Source of the DNA: Synechococcus sp. CCY 9618
GTDB lineage: Bacteria > Cyanobacteriota > Cyanobacteriia > PCC-6307 > Cyanobiaceae
Length of the DNA: 64,000 nt
Reading direction: 5' to 3'
Assembly (NCBI RefSeq): GCF_019038415.1
Contig: NZ_JAFKRG010000019.1
Coordinates: 1 to 64,000 of the forward strand
Below the pieces are notes generated by a model that had not been told where the DNA came from, did not search any database, and saw only the letters and a program-made list of their open reading frames with translations. The translations under genes were made by a program, and so were the position numbers. Shown one piece after another: positions 1 to 10,243 of this stretch (positions are counted from its first letter, which is position 1; each line of letters starts with the position of its first letter).

Positions 1-1
1 G

Positions 2-439
2 GGCCAGCGGGAGCTGAGCCAGGAACTGGGCCGCACCCCCACCTTGAGCGAGCTGGCGGTGGCGGTGGAGCTGCCGGAGGAGGATGTGAAGGACCTGTTG
101 TGCCGGGCGCGTCAGCCGGTGAGCCTGGAGACGAAGGTGGGGGACGGGGAGGACACGGAACTGCTGGATCTGCTGGCGGGGGACGAGCTGCTGCCGGGGG
201 ACCTGGTGGACGGGGAGTGCCTGAAGGGCGACCTGCGGGCGCTGCTGGAGCAGCTGCCGGACCTGCAGGGCCGGGTGATGAAGATGCGCTACGGCATCGA
301 CGGCCAGGAGCCGATGAGCCTCACCGGCATCGGCCGCATCCTGGGCATCAGCCGCGACCGGGTGCGCAACCTGGAGCGTGACGGCCTGGCGGGCCTGCGC
401 CGCCTCAGTGACGCCGTCGAGGCCTACGTGGCCAGCTGA
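2..439 (+). CDS. RNA polymerase sigma factor, group 2 (sigma-70 family), 3' part
   Basis: This is the C-terminal 145 residues of a sigma-70 family factor; the gene starts before the window, because the frame is open to base 2. The visible protein begins in region 3 (GQRELSQELGRTPTLSELA) and runs through region 4.2, where YGIDG..PMSLTGIGRILGISRDRVRNLE is the helix-turn-helix that reads the -35 element. The spacing and the RVRNLE variant (RpoD proteins usually have RVRQIE) fit the non-essential group-2 sigma factors that cyanobacteria carry in several copies. Which paralogue it is cannot be decided without regions 1-2. Confidence 0.9.
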   Translation, partial: GQRELSQELGRTPTLSELAVAVELPEEDVKDLLCRARQPVSLETKVGDGEDTELLDLLAGDELLPGDLVDGECLKGDLRALLEQLPDLQGRVMKMRYGIDGQEPMSLTGIGRILGISRDRVRNLERDGLAGLRRLSDAVEAYVAS

Positions 440-537
440 GCCCTCCGGCACCGCCCACCGTTTGCGAGGCTTGGCAGGCGAGCGCAGTTCTTCCTCCCAT
501 GGTCGGCATGCCCCCTGCATCCCCGGAGGAGCCCGCC

Positions 538-1242
538 ATGGAGGTGATCAGTCTCTTTCCGCGCTATCTGCTCCAGGGCAAGCTGCTTCCTGCCCAGCTG
601 GCCGACCTGCAGGCCATGGCCCGCACCGTGCTGGGTCATCCCGAACGCAGTCCCGATGCCTCGGTGAAGCTGGCCGGCCAGCTCACCCAGCAGCGGGAAC
701 TCGGCCCCGACCATCCCGCCGCTGCTGAGCTCTGCCGCTCCGTGATCCTGCCGGCCTGTGAGCGCTGGATCCGCCACGTGATCGACCGCCAGCCTCCCCA
801 GGGTCGGGGTCCGTGGACACCGGGTCGCTATGGCCTCCAGATGATCGACCTCTGGCTCAACGCCCAGAGATCCGGTGATTACAACCCCACCCACACCCAC
901 GGCGGCAGCTTCTCCGGGGTGCTGTTCCTGCAGGTGCCCCCTCAGATCAGGGCCGACAGCTTCGACGGTCAGCTCTGCTTCCATGGCCCGGAGGAATGGC
1001 ACATCCAGAGTTTCCGCACCGGCATGGCCCACTACGTGCTGCCCGTGCCAGGTGATTTCTATGTTTTTCCGGCCTGGCAGCCCCATTCGGTGCCGCCGTT
1101 CCGCGGCGATGGCGAGCGCTGGTCCATCGCCTTCAACGTCGTGGCCGTGCCCCAGCCGCCGCCCCGGCCCGCGCCGCCGCCGGTGGTCCAGGGGAACGTG
1201 TCCCTCTCCAGTGCCCGCCCCCGGCCAGGGGGATTCCTCTGA
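538..1242 (+). CDS. Putative 2OG-Fe(II) oxygenase (TIGR02466/PF13759-like)
   Basis: A 234-residue protein resembling the putative 2-oxoglutarate/Fe(II) oxygenases that also occur in phages and picocyanobacteria. A His-containing motif, NPTHTHGGSFSGVLFLQVP (H119/H121), lies at the start of the jelly-roll core. FPAWQPHSVPPFRGDGERWSIAFN carries the second candidate iron ligand, H183, and an Arg (R194) placed to bind the co-substrate. The start at 538 is chosen over an in-frame ATG at 499 because GGAGG precedes it at good spacing. The C-terminal 35 residues are Pro-rich and probably disordered. The substrate is unknown. Confidence 0.7.
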   Translation: MEVISLFPRYLLQGKLLPAQLADLQAMARTVLGHPERSPDASVKLAGQLTQQRELGPDHPAAAELCRSVILPACERWIRHVIDRQPPQGRGPWTPGRYGLQMIDLWLNAQRSGDYNPTHTHGGSFSGVLFLQVPPQIRADSFDGQLCFHGPEEWHIQSFRTGMAHYVLPVPGDFYVFPAWQPHSVPPFRGDGERWSIAFNVVAVPQPPPRPAPPPVVQGNVSLSSARPRPGGFL

Positions 1243-1254
1243 TCGGAGACCGCC

Positions 1255-1644
1255 TCAGAGGGCGGAGCGCACAGCCCCCACCACGGCCATCACCAGCAGC
1301 ACGGCGCTGCTGAGGAAGCTGATGCCGAATCCCGGCCCTCGTTTCTCCGGGGCCTGGAGGTACCCCACCGCGTAGGCGATGCGTCCACCCACCCAGATCA
1401 GCCCCAGGGCGCTGGCGATGGTGGGGTTGTCGAGCAGTACGGCCAGCCAGAAGGCCGGCAGGAAGAACACCAGCTGCTCCAGGGTGTTCTGCTGCACCCT
1501 CAGGGCCCGCTCGAAGGGCTCCGGCCCCGTGGTGGCCGGGGCCTTCACACCATGGGCGGCGCGGGCCTGTCCCACGATCAGGGTGGCGGCCTGGAAGACG
1601 AGCAGGGCCAGCAGGCTCACCAAAGCTGGGATCGGGGGAACCAT
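1255..1644 (-). CDS. MAPEG family membrane protein
   Basis: A 129-residue integral membrane protein with about four hydrophobic segments. It resembles the MAPEG (eicosanoid/glutathione metabolism) family, including ERALRVQQNTLEQLVFFLPAFW and GRIAYAVGYL, which match the conserved helix 2 and helix 3 motifs. In bacteria these proteins are mostly uncharacterised; a glutathione-linked role is possible but is not shown here. ATG at 1644 gives the family length. The gene lies 12 bp from the convergent oxygenase and is divergent from mutY, with 42 bp between starts. Confidence 0.8.
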   Translation of the reverse strand: MVPPIPALVSLLALLVFQAATLIVGQARAAHGVKAPATTGPEPFERALRVQQNTLEQLVFFLPAFWLAVLLDNPTIASALGLIWVGGRIAYAVGYLQAPEKRGPGFGISFLSSAVLLVMAVVGAVRSAL

Positions 1645-1686
1645 GGAGGGGGAGAAGCGAGGGAGCGGATCTGCTGATCCCAGGCT

Positions 1687-2925
1687 ATGGATGAGCTGAA
1701 CCTGCGGCCTGCGGCCCGGCAGGATCGGTCCGGTGTGCCTTGCCTCCCGTCGTCCGTGGGCCTCCGGTTCAACTCCCCCAGCGAGGACGGTCACTCCCTG
1801 CAGGCCGAGGGCGCTGCGCTGCGCCGGCAGCTTCTGGAGTGGTGGGAGCGGCATGGCCGCCACGACATCCCCTGGAAGCGCCTCCCCGATGGCCGCCCGC
1901 CGGCGCCGGGCGAGGCGCTCGATCCCTACCCCGTGTACGTGGCCGAGGTGATGCTGCAGCAGACCCAGCTGGCCGTGGTGCTGCCCTACTGGCGCCGGTG
2001 GATGGAGCGGCTGCCCGTCCTCGAGGCCCTGGCCGGCGCCGATGAACACGACGTGCTGCTGCTGTGGCAGGGGCTGGGCTACTACGCGCGGGCCCGGCGG
2101 CTGCGCCTGGGGGCCATCCAGCTGCTGGAGGGAAGGGCGGAGCGGCAGTCAGGCCTGTGGCCCCGCACGGTGGAGGGCTGGTTGGCGCTGCCGGGCATCG
2201 GCCGCAGCACCGCCGGCAGCATCGTGGCCTCGGCGTTCGACCTGCCCGCCCCGATCCTCGACGGCAACGTGGCACGGGTGCTGTCCCGGCTGATCGCCCA
2301 TCCCGGGCCGCCGAAACGGCAGCAGGCCCGGTTCTGGTGGCTCAGCGAGAGCCTGCTCGACCCGCAGCGGCCCCGGGCGTTCAACCAGGCCCTGATGGAT
2401 CTGGGCGCCACGATCTGCACACCCCGACGGCCCGCCTGTGGCAGCTGCCCCTGGCAGGACCACTGCGCTGCCTACGCTGCCGGCGATCCAGGCCGTTTTC
2501 CCGTGAAGGACACCGCCCGTGCCGTTCCCTTCCAGGTGATCGGGGTGGGGGTGGTGCGCGATGAGGGCGGGCGGGTGCTGATCGACCAGCGGTTGCCGGA
2601 GGGCCTGCTGGGTGGGCTGTGGGAATTCCCCGGCGGCAAGCAGGAGCCCGGCGAGCCGATCGCCGCCACGATCCGGCGTGAACTGCGCGAGGAGCTGGCG
2701 ATCGAGGTGGAGGTGGGGGAAGAGCTCATCACCCTTGAGCACGCCTACAGCCACAAGCGGCTGCGCTTCGTGGTGCATCTCTGCCGCTGGCGCTCGGGGG
2801 AGCCCCAGCCGCTGGCCTCCCAGCAGGTGCGCTGGGTGGAGCCCACCGAGTTGGCGTCCTATCCCTTTCCTGCGGCCAACGCCCGCATCATCGCGGCCCT
2901 GCAGGACCGGATCGCGGCAGGCTGA
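1687..2925 (+). CDS. mutY: A/G-specific adenine DNA glycosylase MutY
   Basis: MutY removes adenine mispaired with 8-oxoguanine. The helix-hairpin-helix glycosylase domain is complete: EVMLQQTQ with catalytic E87, [12 protein letters not shown] as the HhH, and [12 protein letters not shown] with catalytic D192. The 4Fe-4S loop is C244-x6-C251-x2-C254-x5-C260. A C-terminal MutT-like domain reads 8-oxoG and contains a recognisable Nudix box, [22 protein letters not shown]. The N-terminal 35 residues before the glycosylase domain look non-conserved, so translation could start further in. The 3' end overlaps convergent tsaE by 38 bp. Confidence 0.96.
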   Translation: MDELNLRPAARQDRSGVPCLPSSVGLRFNSPSEDGHSLQAEGAALRRQLLEWWERHGRHDIPWKRLPDGRPPAPGEALDPYPVYVAEVMLQQTQLAVVLPYWRRWMERLPVLEALAGADEHDVLLLWQGLGYYARARRLRLGAIQLLEGRAERQSGLWPRTVEGWLALPGIGRSTAGSIVASAFDLPAPILDGNVARVLSRLIAHPGPPKRQQARFWWLSESLLDPQRPRAFNQALMDLGATICTPRRPACGSCPWQDHCAAYAAGDPGRFPVKDTARAVPFQVIGVGVVRDEGGRVLIDQRLPEGLLGGLWEFPGGKQEPGEPIAATIRRELREELAIEVEVGEELITLEHAYSHKRLRFVVHLCRWRSGEPQPLASQQVRWVEPTELASYPFPAANARIIAALQDRIAAG

Positions 2926-3397
2926 GGCGCGGCGGTGTGATCCGGGCCCGCCGTCCATCCTCCAGGTGGGTCAGCTCAACCTCCCAGGCCCCATCGGGAC
3001 GGAAGCTCAGCCGCTCGGGCCATTCCACCGCCAGCACTGCACCCATGCGGCGGGCTTCCTCTTCCTCCTGGGCGAACAGTTCGTCGGCCGCGGCGCTCTG
3101 CTCCAGCCGATAGAGATCGAGATGCACCAGGGCCGCCCCGCCGCCCCCGGAGCCGGTGTCGTAGTGCTGGGCCAGGGCGAAGGTGGGGCTGGTGACCGGC
3201 TCGCTGATGCCCAGGCCGGCAGCGAGACCCTGCACAAGGGAGGTCTTGCCGGCACCCAGCTCCCCCTGCAGCAGCAGGAGTGCGGCCTGCCCGGCGTTGC
3301 CGCAGGCGCTCAGGCGCCCGGCCAGCGTCCGGCCGAGGGCCTCGGTGGCCGAGGGATCCGCCAGATGGCAGACCTCGATCGCGTCATTCCGTTCCAC
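2888..3397 (-). CDS. tsaE: tRNA threonylcarbamoyladenosine biosynthesis ATPase TsaE
   Basis: A P-loop ATPase that supports TsaB/TsaD in making t6A37 on ANN-decoding tRNAs. The Walker A motif is [10 protein letters not shown], followed by TSPTFAL and VHLDLYRLE, and VEWPERL is the usual TsaE ending. The protein is about 169 residues if it starts at the GTG at 3397 ([22 protein letters not shown]). No ATG lies in a sensible position, so the start is inferred from family length. It is divergent from ahcY (90 bp) and overlaps the 3' end of mutY. Confidence 0.92.
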   Translation of the reverse strand: MERNDAIEVCHLADPSATEALGRTLAGRLSACGNAGQAALLLLQGELGAGKTSLVQGLAAGLGISEPVTSPTFALAQHYDTGSGGGGAALVHLDLYRLEQSAAADELFAQEEEEARRMGAVLAVEWPERLSFRPDGAWEVELTHLEDGRRARITPPRLSLPRSGPAGPR

Positions 3398-3487
3398 CCC
3401 TGTAGATTGCCCTTTAGCGAGCCCGAAGCCTCGGCGTCTCCGCAGATATTTCCCATTGTTCGTCCTCCCGAAAGGGAGCTTCTCTTC

Positions 3488-4930
<1,443 letters not shown>

Positions 4931-5001
4931 TCCGGAACGGCCCGTCGCTGGCAGCGTCCGGGCCGTCATGGGACATTGGCGCTTTTGATCCGGGCGGCTC
5001 G

Positions 5002-5658
5002 ATGGCATTGGAGCTGATGCAGGAACTGCCCCGCATGATCGGGTCGGCCGTGGAGGCCAACCCGGCGGCGGGTTACGGAGCGATTTTCGCGGCCATGTTT
5101 CTGGAGAACCTGTTCCCTCCCATCCCCTCGGAGCTGATCATGCCCCTCGGGGGCTTCTATGTGCAGCAGGGGCAGCTCTCCCTGATTCCAGTCGTGCTGG
5201 CGGGCCTGCTGGGCACCGTGCTCGGCGCCCTCCCCTGGTACGGCATCGGCCGGCTGGTGAACGAGCAGCGCATCGAGCACTGGCTCGAGCGCCACGGACG
5301 CTGGATCGGCATCAGTCCCCGGGAGCTGCAGCGCAGCCGCCGCTGGTTCAACCGCCACGGCACCGCCCTGGTGTTCTGGGGCCGGCTGGTGCCCGGAGTC
5401 CGCACCCTCATCTCCGTTCCCGCCGGCATCGAGATGATGCCGCTCACCCCGTTCCTGCTCTGGACCACCGCCGGCAGCCTGATCTGGACCCTGGCCCTCA
5501 CCCTGGCCGGGCTGGCGCTGGGTGAGGGCTACACCAACGTCGAGCTCTGGATCGCGCCCGCCGCCAGGGTGGTGAAGCTGCTGCTCCTGCTGGCCGCGCT
5601 CGCTGGGGTGGTGGCCCTCGGTCTGCGGATCTGGAAGCGCGGCCGCGACCGCCACTGA
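5002..5658 (+). CDS. DedA/VTT family membrane protein
   Basis: A 218-residue polytopic membrane protein of the DedA family (SNARE-associated / VTT domain), linked in other bacteria to undecaprenyl-phosphate or phospholipid flipping and to membrane homeostasis. It has the re-entrant motif ENLFPPIPSELIMPLGGF near residue 35 and FWGRLVPGVRTLISVPAG in the second half, where the conserved Arg residues lie. About five hydrophobic helices and a basic C-terminus are visible. It stands alone downstream of ahcY, and its exact substrate is not readable from sequence. Confidence 0.9.
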   Translation: MALELMQELPRMIGSAVEANPAAGYGAIFAAMFLENLFPPIPSELIMPLGGFYVQQGQLSLIPVVLAGLLGTVLGALPWYGIGRLVNEQRIEHWLERHGRWIGISPRELQRSRRWFNRHGTALVFWGRLVPGVRTLISVPAGIEMMPLTPFLLWTTAGSLIWTLALTLAGLALGEGYTNVELWIAPAARVVKLLLLLAALAGVVALGLRIWKRGRDRH

Positions 5659-5680
5659 TCCTTCCCTGGCCCCAGACAGC

Positions 5681-5704
5681 AAAAAGGCGCCCCGAAGGAC
5701 GCCT
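5681..5704 (-). terminator. Rho-independent terminator of ssb
   Basis: Read on the minus strand, AGGCGTCC-TTCG-GGGCGCCT forms an 8-bp stem (one G.T pair) closed by a C(UUCG)G tetraloop and is followed by a T run. It lies about 100 bp after the ssb stop codon. On the plus strand no T run follows, so it is probably not the dedA terminator. Confidence 0.85.
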
Positions 5705-5805
5705 CCTCTGGCTTCAGGACGCTTGATAACCCGGCTGGAGCACCGGCACAAGCCCCGGCTGGCGATCCGGGGCTTCCCGGCCCCGGTTCGGCTCCTGCTC
5801 AAGCC

Positions 5806-6204
5806 TCAGAACGGCACCTCCTCTTCGCTGGGTTCGCCGCCGCCGTAGCCACCACCGCCGCCGAAGCTGCCGCCGCCGCCCTCGGCGTCGCGCTTGCTGC
5901 CCAGCAGTTCCAGCCGGTCGACCCGGATCACCGGCTTGCTGCGCTCCTCGCCGCTGGCCCGGTCGGTCCAGCGGTCGAGCTTGAAGGAGCCGATGATGCC
6001 GATCAGGGCCCCCTTGCGGACGTAGTCGGCGGCCACCTGGGCCTGCTTGCCCCAGATCTCCAGGTTGAACCAGTCCGGCTCGTCGTCGCGGCTGCGGCGG
6101 TTCACCGCCAGGGTGAGGTTGGCGACCATGCTGCCGGATTCGAAGTAACGGACCTCCGGGTCGCGGCCGGCCCGGCCGACAAGGGTGATGGAATTGACGC
6201 CCAT
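5806..6204 (-). CDS. ssb: Single-stranded DNA-binding protein
   Basis: A 132-residue SSB with an N-terminal OB fold: MGVNSITLVGRAGRDPEVRYFESG, then WFNLEIWGKQAQVAADYVRKG and GSFKLDRWTD. A Gly-rich linker (GGGGSFGGGGGYGGG) leads to the acidic tail EEEVPF, which recruits repair and replication partners. The start ATG at 6204 follows AGGAG by 7 nt. It is short for an SSB but normal for cyanobacteria. It is divergent from mreB. Confidence 0.97.
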   Translation of the reverse strand: MGVNSITLVGRAGRDPEVRYFESGSMVANLTLAVNRRSRDDEPDWFNLEIWGKQAQVAADYVRKGALIGIIGSFKLDRWTDRASGEERSKPVIRVDRLELLGSKRDAEGGGGSFGGGGGYGGGEPSEEEVPF

Positions 6205-6363
6205 GGCGTGCTCCTGGAACAAGTGGATCAATGATGGGGCACCCCGATCGGGGGCCTCTCCCTTTTCGTTCCACCCTTCGTCCCGGTTGTCACACCCCCG
6301 GCTCCGGCGCCGGTCGGGGGGTATGGCCCCACCTATGATTTGCCGCTGCCAGAGGCCTCGCCC

Positions 6364-7410
6364 GTGTTCTTCCGCCGTTTCCAGTTCTCCCGCGACATCG
6401 GCATCGATCTGGGGACGGCCAACACCCTGATGTACGTGTCCGGCAAAGGCATCGTGCTGCAGGAGCCGTCCGTGGTGGCGATCGATCTGGAGCGGGGCAC
6501 TCCCCTGGCGGTGGGCGAGGAGGCCAAGCTGATGCTGGGCCGCACCCCCGGCAACATCCGGGCGATCCGGCCCCTGCGGGATGGGGTCATCGCCGACTTC
6601 GATGCGGCCGAACAGATGATCAAAAGCTTCATCCAGAAGGGCAATGAAGGCCGGGGCGTGATCGCCCCCCGCCTGGTGATCGGCATCCCCAGCGGGGTCA
6701 CCGGCGTCGAGCGCCGCGCTGTGCATCAGGCCGGCCTGGCCGGCGCACGCCAGGTGCACCTGATCGACGAGCCGGTGGCTGCCGCGATCGGTGCCGGTCT
6801 GCCGGTGACCGATCCGGTGGGAACGATGATCGTCGACATCGGCGGCGGCACCACCGAGGTGGCCGTGCTCAGCCTGGGCGGCACCGTGCTGAGCGAGTCG
6901 GTGCGGGTGGCGGGCGATGAACTCAGCGATGCCATCAGCGTCTACCTCAAGAAAGTGCACAACCTGGTGGTGGGAGAGCGCACCGCCGAGGACATCAAGA
7001 TCCGCATCGGCTCGGCCTTCCCCGACGACGACCACGATGAGACCTCCATGGACGTGCGGGGTCTGCACCTGCTGTCCGGCCTGCCGCGCACCATCAACAT
7101 CCGGGCCGGCGACATCCGTGAAGCGATGGCCGAGCCACTCAACGTCATCGTCGAGGCGGTCAAGCGCACCCTGGAGCGCACCCCGCCTGAGCTGGCTGCC
7201 GACATCGTCGATCGGGGCATCATGCTCGCCGGCGGCGGGGCCCTGGTACGGGGCATCTGTGATCTGATCAGCCACGAAACCGGGATCCTCACCCACGTGG
7301 CCGAAGACCCCCTGCTCTGTGTGGTCAACGGCTGCGGCATGGTCCTGGAGGATTACAGCCGCCTGGAGCGCGTGCTCGACACCCCTGACTTCGCCCGTCA
7401 GGCGGCCTGA
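6364..7410 (+). CDS. mreB: Rod shape-determining protein MreB
   Basis: Bacterial actin homologue that organises elongation of the cell wall. Starting at GTG 6364 gives 348 residues beginning MFFRRFQFSRDIGIDLGTANT, with GAGG eight bases upstream; a TTG at 6340 is less supported. The nucleotide-binding phosphate loops are DIGIDLGTANTLMY and VDIGGGTTEVAVLSLGG, and LAGGGALVRG is the adenosine motif. mreC and mreD follow at once, so this is the standard elongation operon. Confidence 0.97.
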   Translation: MFFRRFQFSRDIGIDLGTANTLMYVSGKGIVLQEPSVVAIDLERGTPLAVGEEAKLMLGRTPGNIRAIRPLRDGVIADFDAAEQMIKSFIQKGNEGRGVIAPRLVIGIPSGVTGVERRAVHQAGLAGARQVHLIDEPVAAAIGAGLPVTDPVGTMIVDIGGGTTEVAVLSLGGTVLSESVRVAGDELSDAISVYLKKVHNLVVGERTAEDIKIRIGSAFPDDDHDETSMDVRGLHLLSGLPRTINIRAGDIREAMAEPLNVIVEAVKRTLERTPPELAADIVDRGIMLAGGGALVRGICDLISHETGILTHVAEDPLLCVVNGCGMVLEDYSRLERVLDTPDFARQAA

Positions 7411-7415
7411 TCGCC

Positions 7416-8156
7416 ATGCCGGCTTGGCGCTGGCTTCGCTTCCCCCAAGGCGCTTCCCTGCGACGGATCGCTCCCTGGCTGCTGGTGCTGCTGGCCCTGC
7501 TGGCGGTGCGACTCAGCAAGGGAGCCGTGCTTGCCGATGCCTATGCCTTCCTGAGCCGGCCCTTCTGGCCCGGCACGGCCCAGGCGGAATGGCTGCGATC
7601 GGCGCGCCGGGTGGAGGACGGAGCCCGGCTGGCCCAGCTGGAACGTGATAACCAGCGGCTGCGGACCCTGCTGGAACTGCAGGAGCAGAACCCCAGCCGG
7701 GTCACGGCTCCGGTGATCTCCCGGGAGGGGGCCGGCTGGTGGCAGCAGGCGCTCCTCGGCCAGGGCTCCCTCAGCGGCATCCGCGCCGGCCAGGCTGTGC
7801 TCGGGCCCGGCGGTCTGGTCGGCCTGGTGGGCAGCGTCACCCCCACCACCGCCACCGTCACCCTGCTGACCGATCCCCGCAGCCGGGTCGGGGTCTGGGT
7901 GGGCCGCACCCAGCACCATGGGCTGCTGTCCGGCGTCGGCACCGCCCGGCCACTGCTGCGCTTTCTCGAGAAGGATCCCCAGGCCCGCCCCGGCGACGTG
8001 GTGGTGACCTCCCCCGCCAGCACCCTGGTGCCGCCGAACCTGCCCGTGGGCGTGATCCAGACCGTCGACGCCAATGCCGATCCCGCCCCGGAGGCGGTGG
8101 TGCAGCTGATCGCCCCGCTGTCGGCGCTGGACTGGGTCCAGGTGCAGGTGCGCTGA
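7416..8156 (+). CDS. mreC: Rod shape-determining protein MreC
   Basis: A 246-residue bitopic protein: one membrane helix near residues 19-36 (WLLVLLALLAVRLS), then a coiled-coil stretch (RLAQLERDNQRLRTLLELQEQ), then the beta-rich periplasmic domain (GPGGLVGLVGSVTPTTATVTLLTDP). MreC bridges MreB/MreD to penicillin-binding proteins. It follows mreB by 5 bp and overlaps mreD by 1 nt (TGATG). Confidence 0.93.
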   Translation: MPAWRWLRFPQGASLRRIAPWLLVLLALLAVRLSKGAVLADAYAFLSRPFWPGTAQAEWLRSARRVEDGARLAQLERDNQRLRTLLELQEQNPSRVTAPVISREGAGWWQQALLGQGSLSGIRAGQAVLGPGGLVGLVGSVTPTTATVTLLTDPRSRVGVWVGRTQHHGLLSGVGTARPLLRFLEKDPQARPGDVVVTSPASTLVPPNLPVGVIQTVDANADPAPEAVVQLIAPLSALDWVQVQVR

Positions 8157-8767
8157 TGGACCTGCTCACCCGGCAGCCCCGACTCGCTGCCACGGCCCTG
8201 CTGGTGCCGCTGCTCGTGCTGGCCTCTCCCGGCTGGCTGCGTCTCGACGGGGTGGGTCCCTGCTGGGCGGTGCTGTGGCTGCTGCCCTGGGCCCTCAGCG
8301 ATGGCCCCTTCTCAGGGGCCTGCGCCGGCCTGGGTCTGGGCCTGCTCATGGACGCCCTCCATCCCGGGGGGGTCACCCAGGTGCCGGCCCTGCTGCTGCT
8401 CGGCTGGTGGTGGGGGCGGATGGGGCGGCGGGCTCCGCCGATCCAGCGCAGCTTCAGCCTCGGTCTGCTGGCCTTGCTCGGCACGGCCCTGCTCGGGCTC
8501 ACCCTGACCCTCCAGTGGGGAGTGCTCGACTGGTTCGGGGCCCGGGAGGCCCTCCAGCAGGGGGGGGCGGTGACGGGGCGCAACCTGGTGGATCAGGGGG
8601 TGAATCCCGCCCTGCTGGCCCTGCCGGGCTGGCGCTGGGATGATCTGGCGGGGGCTGGCTTCCAGGTCCTGCTCGCCCAGACCCTGCTCACGGCCCTGCT
8701 CGCCCCCATGCTCTGTTCCCTGCAGTTGCTGTTCTGGCGCCAGATGGGCGCCGGCTGGCGTCGCTGA
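8156..8767 (+). CDS. mreD: MreD-like membrane protein
   Basis: A 203-residue, very hydrophobic protein with five or six likely membrane helices, in the position where mreD is expected. Sequence similarity to MreD is weak, as is usual in cyanobacteria, so the call rests on topology and gene order. GLGLGLLMDALHP resembles the conserved G-x3-D region of MreD. The start ATG overlaps the mreC stop codon. Confidence 0.75.
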   Translation: MDLLTRQPRLAATALLVPLLVLASPGWLRLDGVGPCWAVLWLLPWALSDGPFSGACAGLGLGLLMDALHPGGVTQVPALLLLGWWWGRMGRRAPPIQRSFSLGLLALLGTALLGLTLTLQWGVLDWFGAREALQQGGAVTGRNLVDQGVNPALLALPGWRWDDLAGAGFQVLLAQTLLTALLAPMLCSLQLLFWRQMGAGWRR

Positions 8768-8769
8768 CC

Positions 8770-10098
8770 ATGGCCGGGTCTCCCCCACGCCTCTCCCTGC
8801 CGCGACGCCAGGCCCTGCGGCTGCTGGCGGGACCCTTCGCCCTGGCCCTCGCCGCCGGAGCCTGCGCCCGGCGGCCCCGGCCGGGTGACGCCAGGGTGCT
8901 CAACGTCTGGACCCTGGATCTGGCCCCCCGCTTCACCCCCTACATGGGGCGGGTGATCGCGGCCTGGGAGAAGCGCCACCCAGGGGTGACCGTGCGCTGG
9001 ACCGACGTGCCCTGGGGATCAGTGGAACGCAAGCTGCTGGCGGCGGTGTTCGCCCGTACCGCCCCTGACCTGGTCAACCTGAACCCCAATTTCGCCGCCA
9101 ACCTGGCCAGCAAGGGGGGGCTGCGGGACCTCACCCCCCTGCTTCCCCCCGATGCCGCCGGCGGCTACCTGGCCAGGATCTGGTCCTCGGGGCGGCAGCA
9201 GGGGGAGCTGTTCGGTATCCCCTGGTATCTGACGGCCCGGGTGACCATCGCCAACCGCCGGTTGCTGGAGCGGGCCGGCCTTGCCGCTCCGCCCCGCCGC
9301 TGGGAGGAGGTGCCGGCCTATGCCGAAGCGGTGAAGCGCCGCACCGGCCGGTATGCCCTGTTCGTGACCGTGGTTCCCGACGATTCCGCCGAGCTGATGG
9401 AGGCGATGGTGCAGATGGGGGTGCGGCTGCTCGACGATCGCCAGCGGGCGGCCTTCAACAGTCCGGCCGGCCGCCGGGCCTTCGCCTTCTGGAGCGATCT
9501 CTACCGCCGCGGCCTGCTGCCTCGGGAGGTGGTGAGCCAGGGCTACCGCCGGGCCATTGAGCTCTATCAGGCCGGCGACCTGGCCCAGGTGGCCAGCGGC
9601 CCCGATTTTCTGCGCAACCTGCAGACCAACGCCCCCGGCATCGCCGCCACCTCGGTTCCTTTCCCGCCGCTGACCGGTCCGGACGGAGAGGCCAACGTGG
9701 CGGTGATGAATCTGGTGGTGCCCCGCCAGAGCGCCATGGCCGCCGAGGCGACCAGCTTCGCCCTGTTCCTCAGCGATGCCGCCAACCAGCTGGCCTTCGC
9801 CGAGGAGGCCCGGGTGCTGCCCTCCTCCACCGGAGCCCTGGAGCAGCTGGAGCGCCGGCTAAGGCAGGCGGTGCCCACGGATCGCCAGGAGAAACTGGTC
9901 CACAGCGCCCGACTGCTGTCGGTGGCCACCCTGGCCCGGGCCAGGGTGCTGGTGCCGGCCAGCCCGGGGGTGAAGCGCCTCCAGTCGATCCTTTACACCC
10001 AGCTGCAGCGCGCCATGCTCGGCCAGCTTGAGAGTGATGCGGCCCTGGCCGAAGCCGAACGTCAGTGGAACCGGTACGCCGAGGCCCGCTGGCCCTGA
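8770..10098 (+). CDS. ABC-type sugar substrate-binding lipoprotein (UgpB/MalE-like)
   Basis: A 442-residue extracellular solute-binding protein of family 1. The N-terminus has twin Arg (SLPRRQALRLL), a hydrophobic stretch and a lipobox-like AAGAC, suggesting Tat- or Sec-dependent export and lipidation. ITIANRRLLERAGL-type and W-x-E-V-P-A-Y-AEAVK motifs match sugar and glycerol-phosphate binding proteins. It starts 2 bp after mreD and so is probably co-transcribed with the cell-shape genes. No permease or ATPase gene is nearby. The ligand is unknown. Confidence 0.85.
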   Translation: MAGSPPRLSLPRRQALRLLAGPFALALAAGACARRPRPGDARVLNVWTLDLAPRFTPYMGRVIAAWEKRHPGVTVRWTDVPWGSVERKLLAAVFARTAPDLVNLNPNFAANLASKGGLRDLTPLLPPDAAGGYLARIWSSGRQQGELFGIPWYLTARVTIANRRLLERAGLAAPPRRWEEVPAYAEAVKRRTGRYALFVTVVPDDSAELMEAMVQMGVRLLDDRQRAAFNSPAGRRAFAFWSDLYRRGLLPREVVSQGYRRAIELYQAGDLAQVASGPDFLRNLQTNAPGIAATSVPFPPLTGPDGEANVAVMNLVVPRQSAMAAEATSFALFLSDAANQLAFAEEARVLPSSTGALEQLERRLRQAVPTDRQEKLVHSARLLSVATLARARVLVPASPGVKRLQSILYTQLQRAMLGQLESDAALAEAERQWNRYAEARWP

Positions 10099-10243
10099 AG
10101 GGCGCCACCATCGCCGCGAAGTTCCGAAGAAATGTTTGATTCTGAATAGATCCCTGCTGCCGTAGGCGATTCCGTGCTCGCGCCCCGCTTCGGCGTCGCG
10201 TTAAGGTTGCGATTCTTCATCCGGTCGGACAGGAGCGATGCAC

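Noticed and set aside
3398-3487. Possible SAH riboswitch upstream of ahcY
   Set aside because: The 90-bp leader lacks the conserved SAH aptamer core and pairing; only a Shine-Dalgarno sequence is evident.
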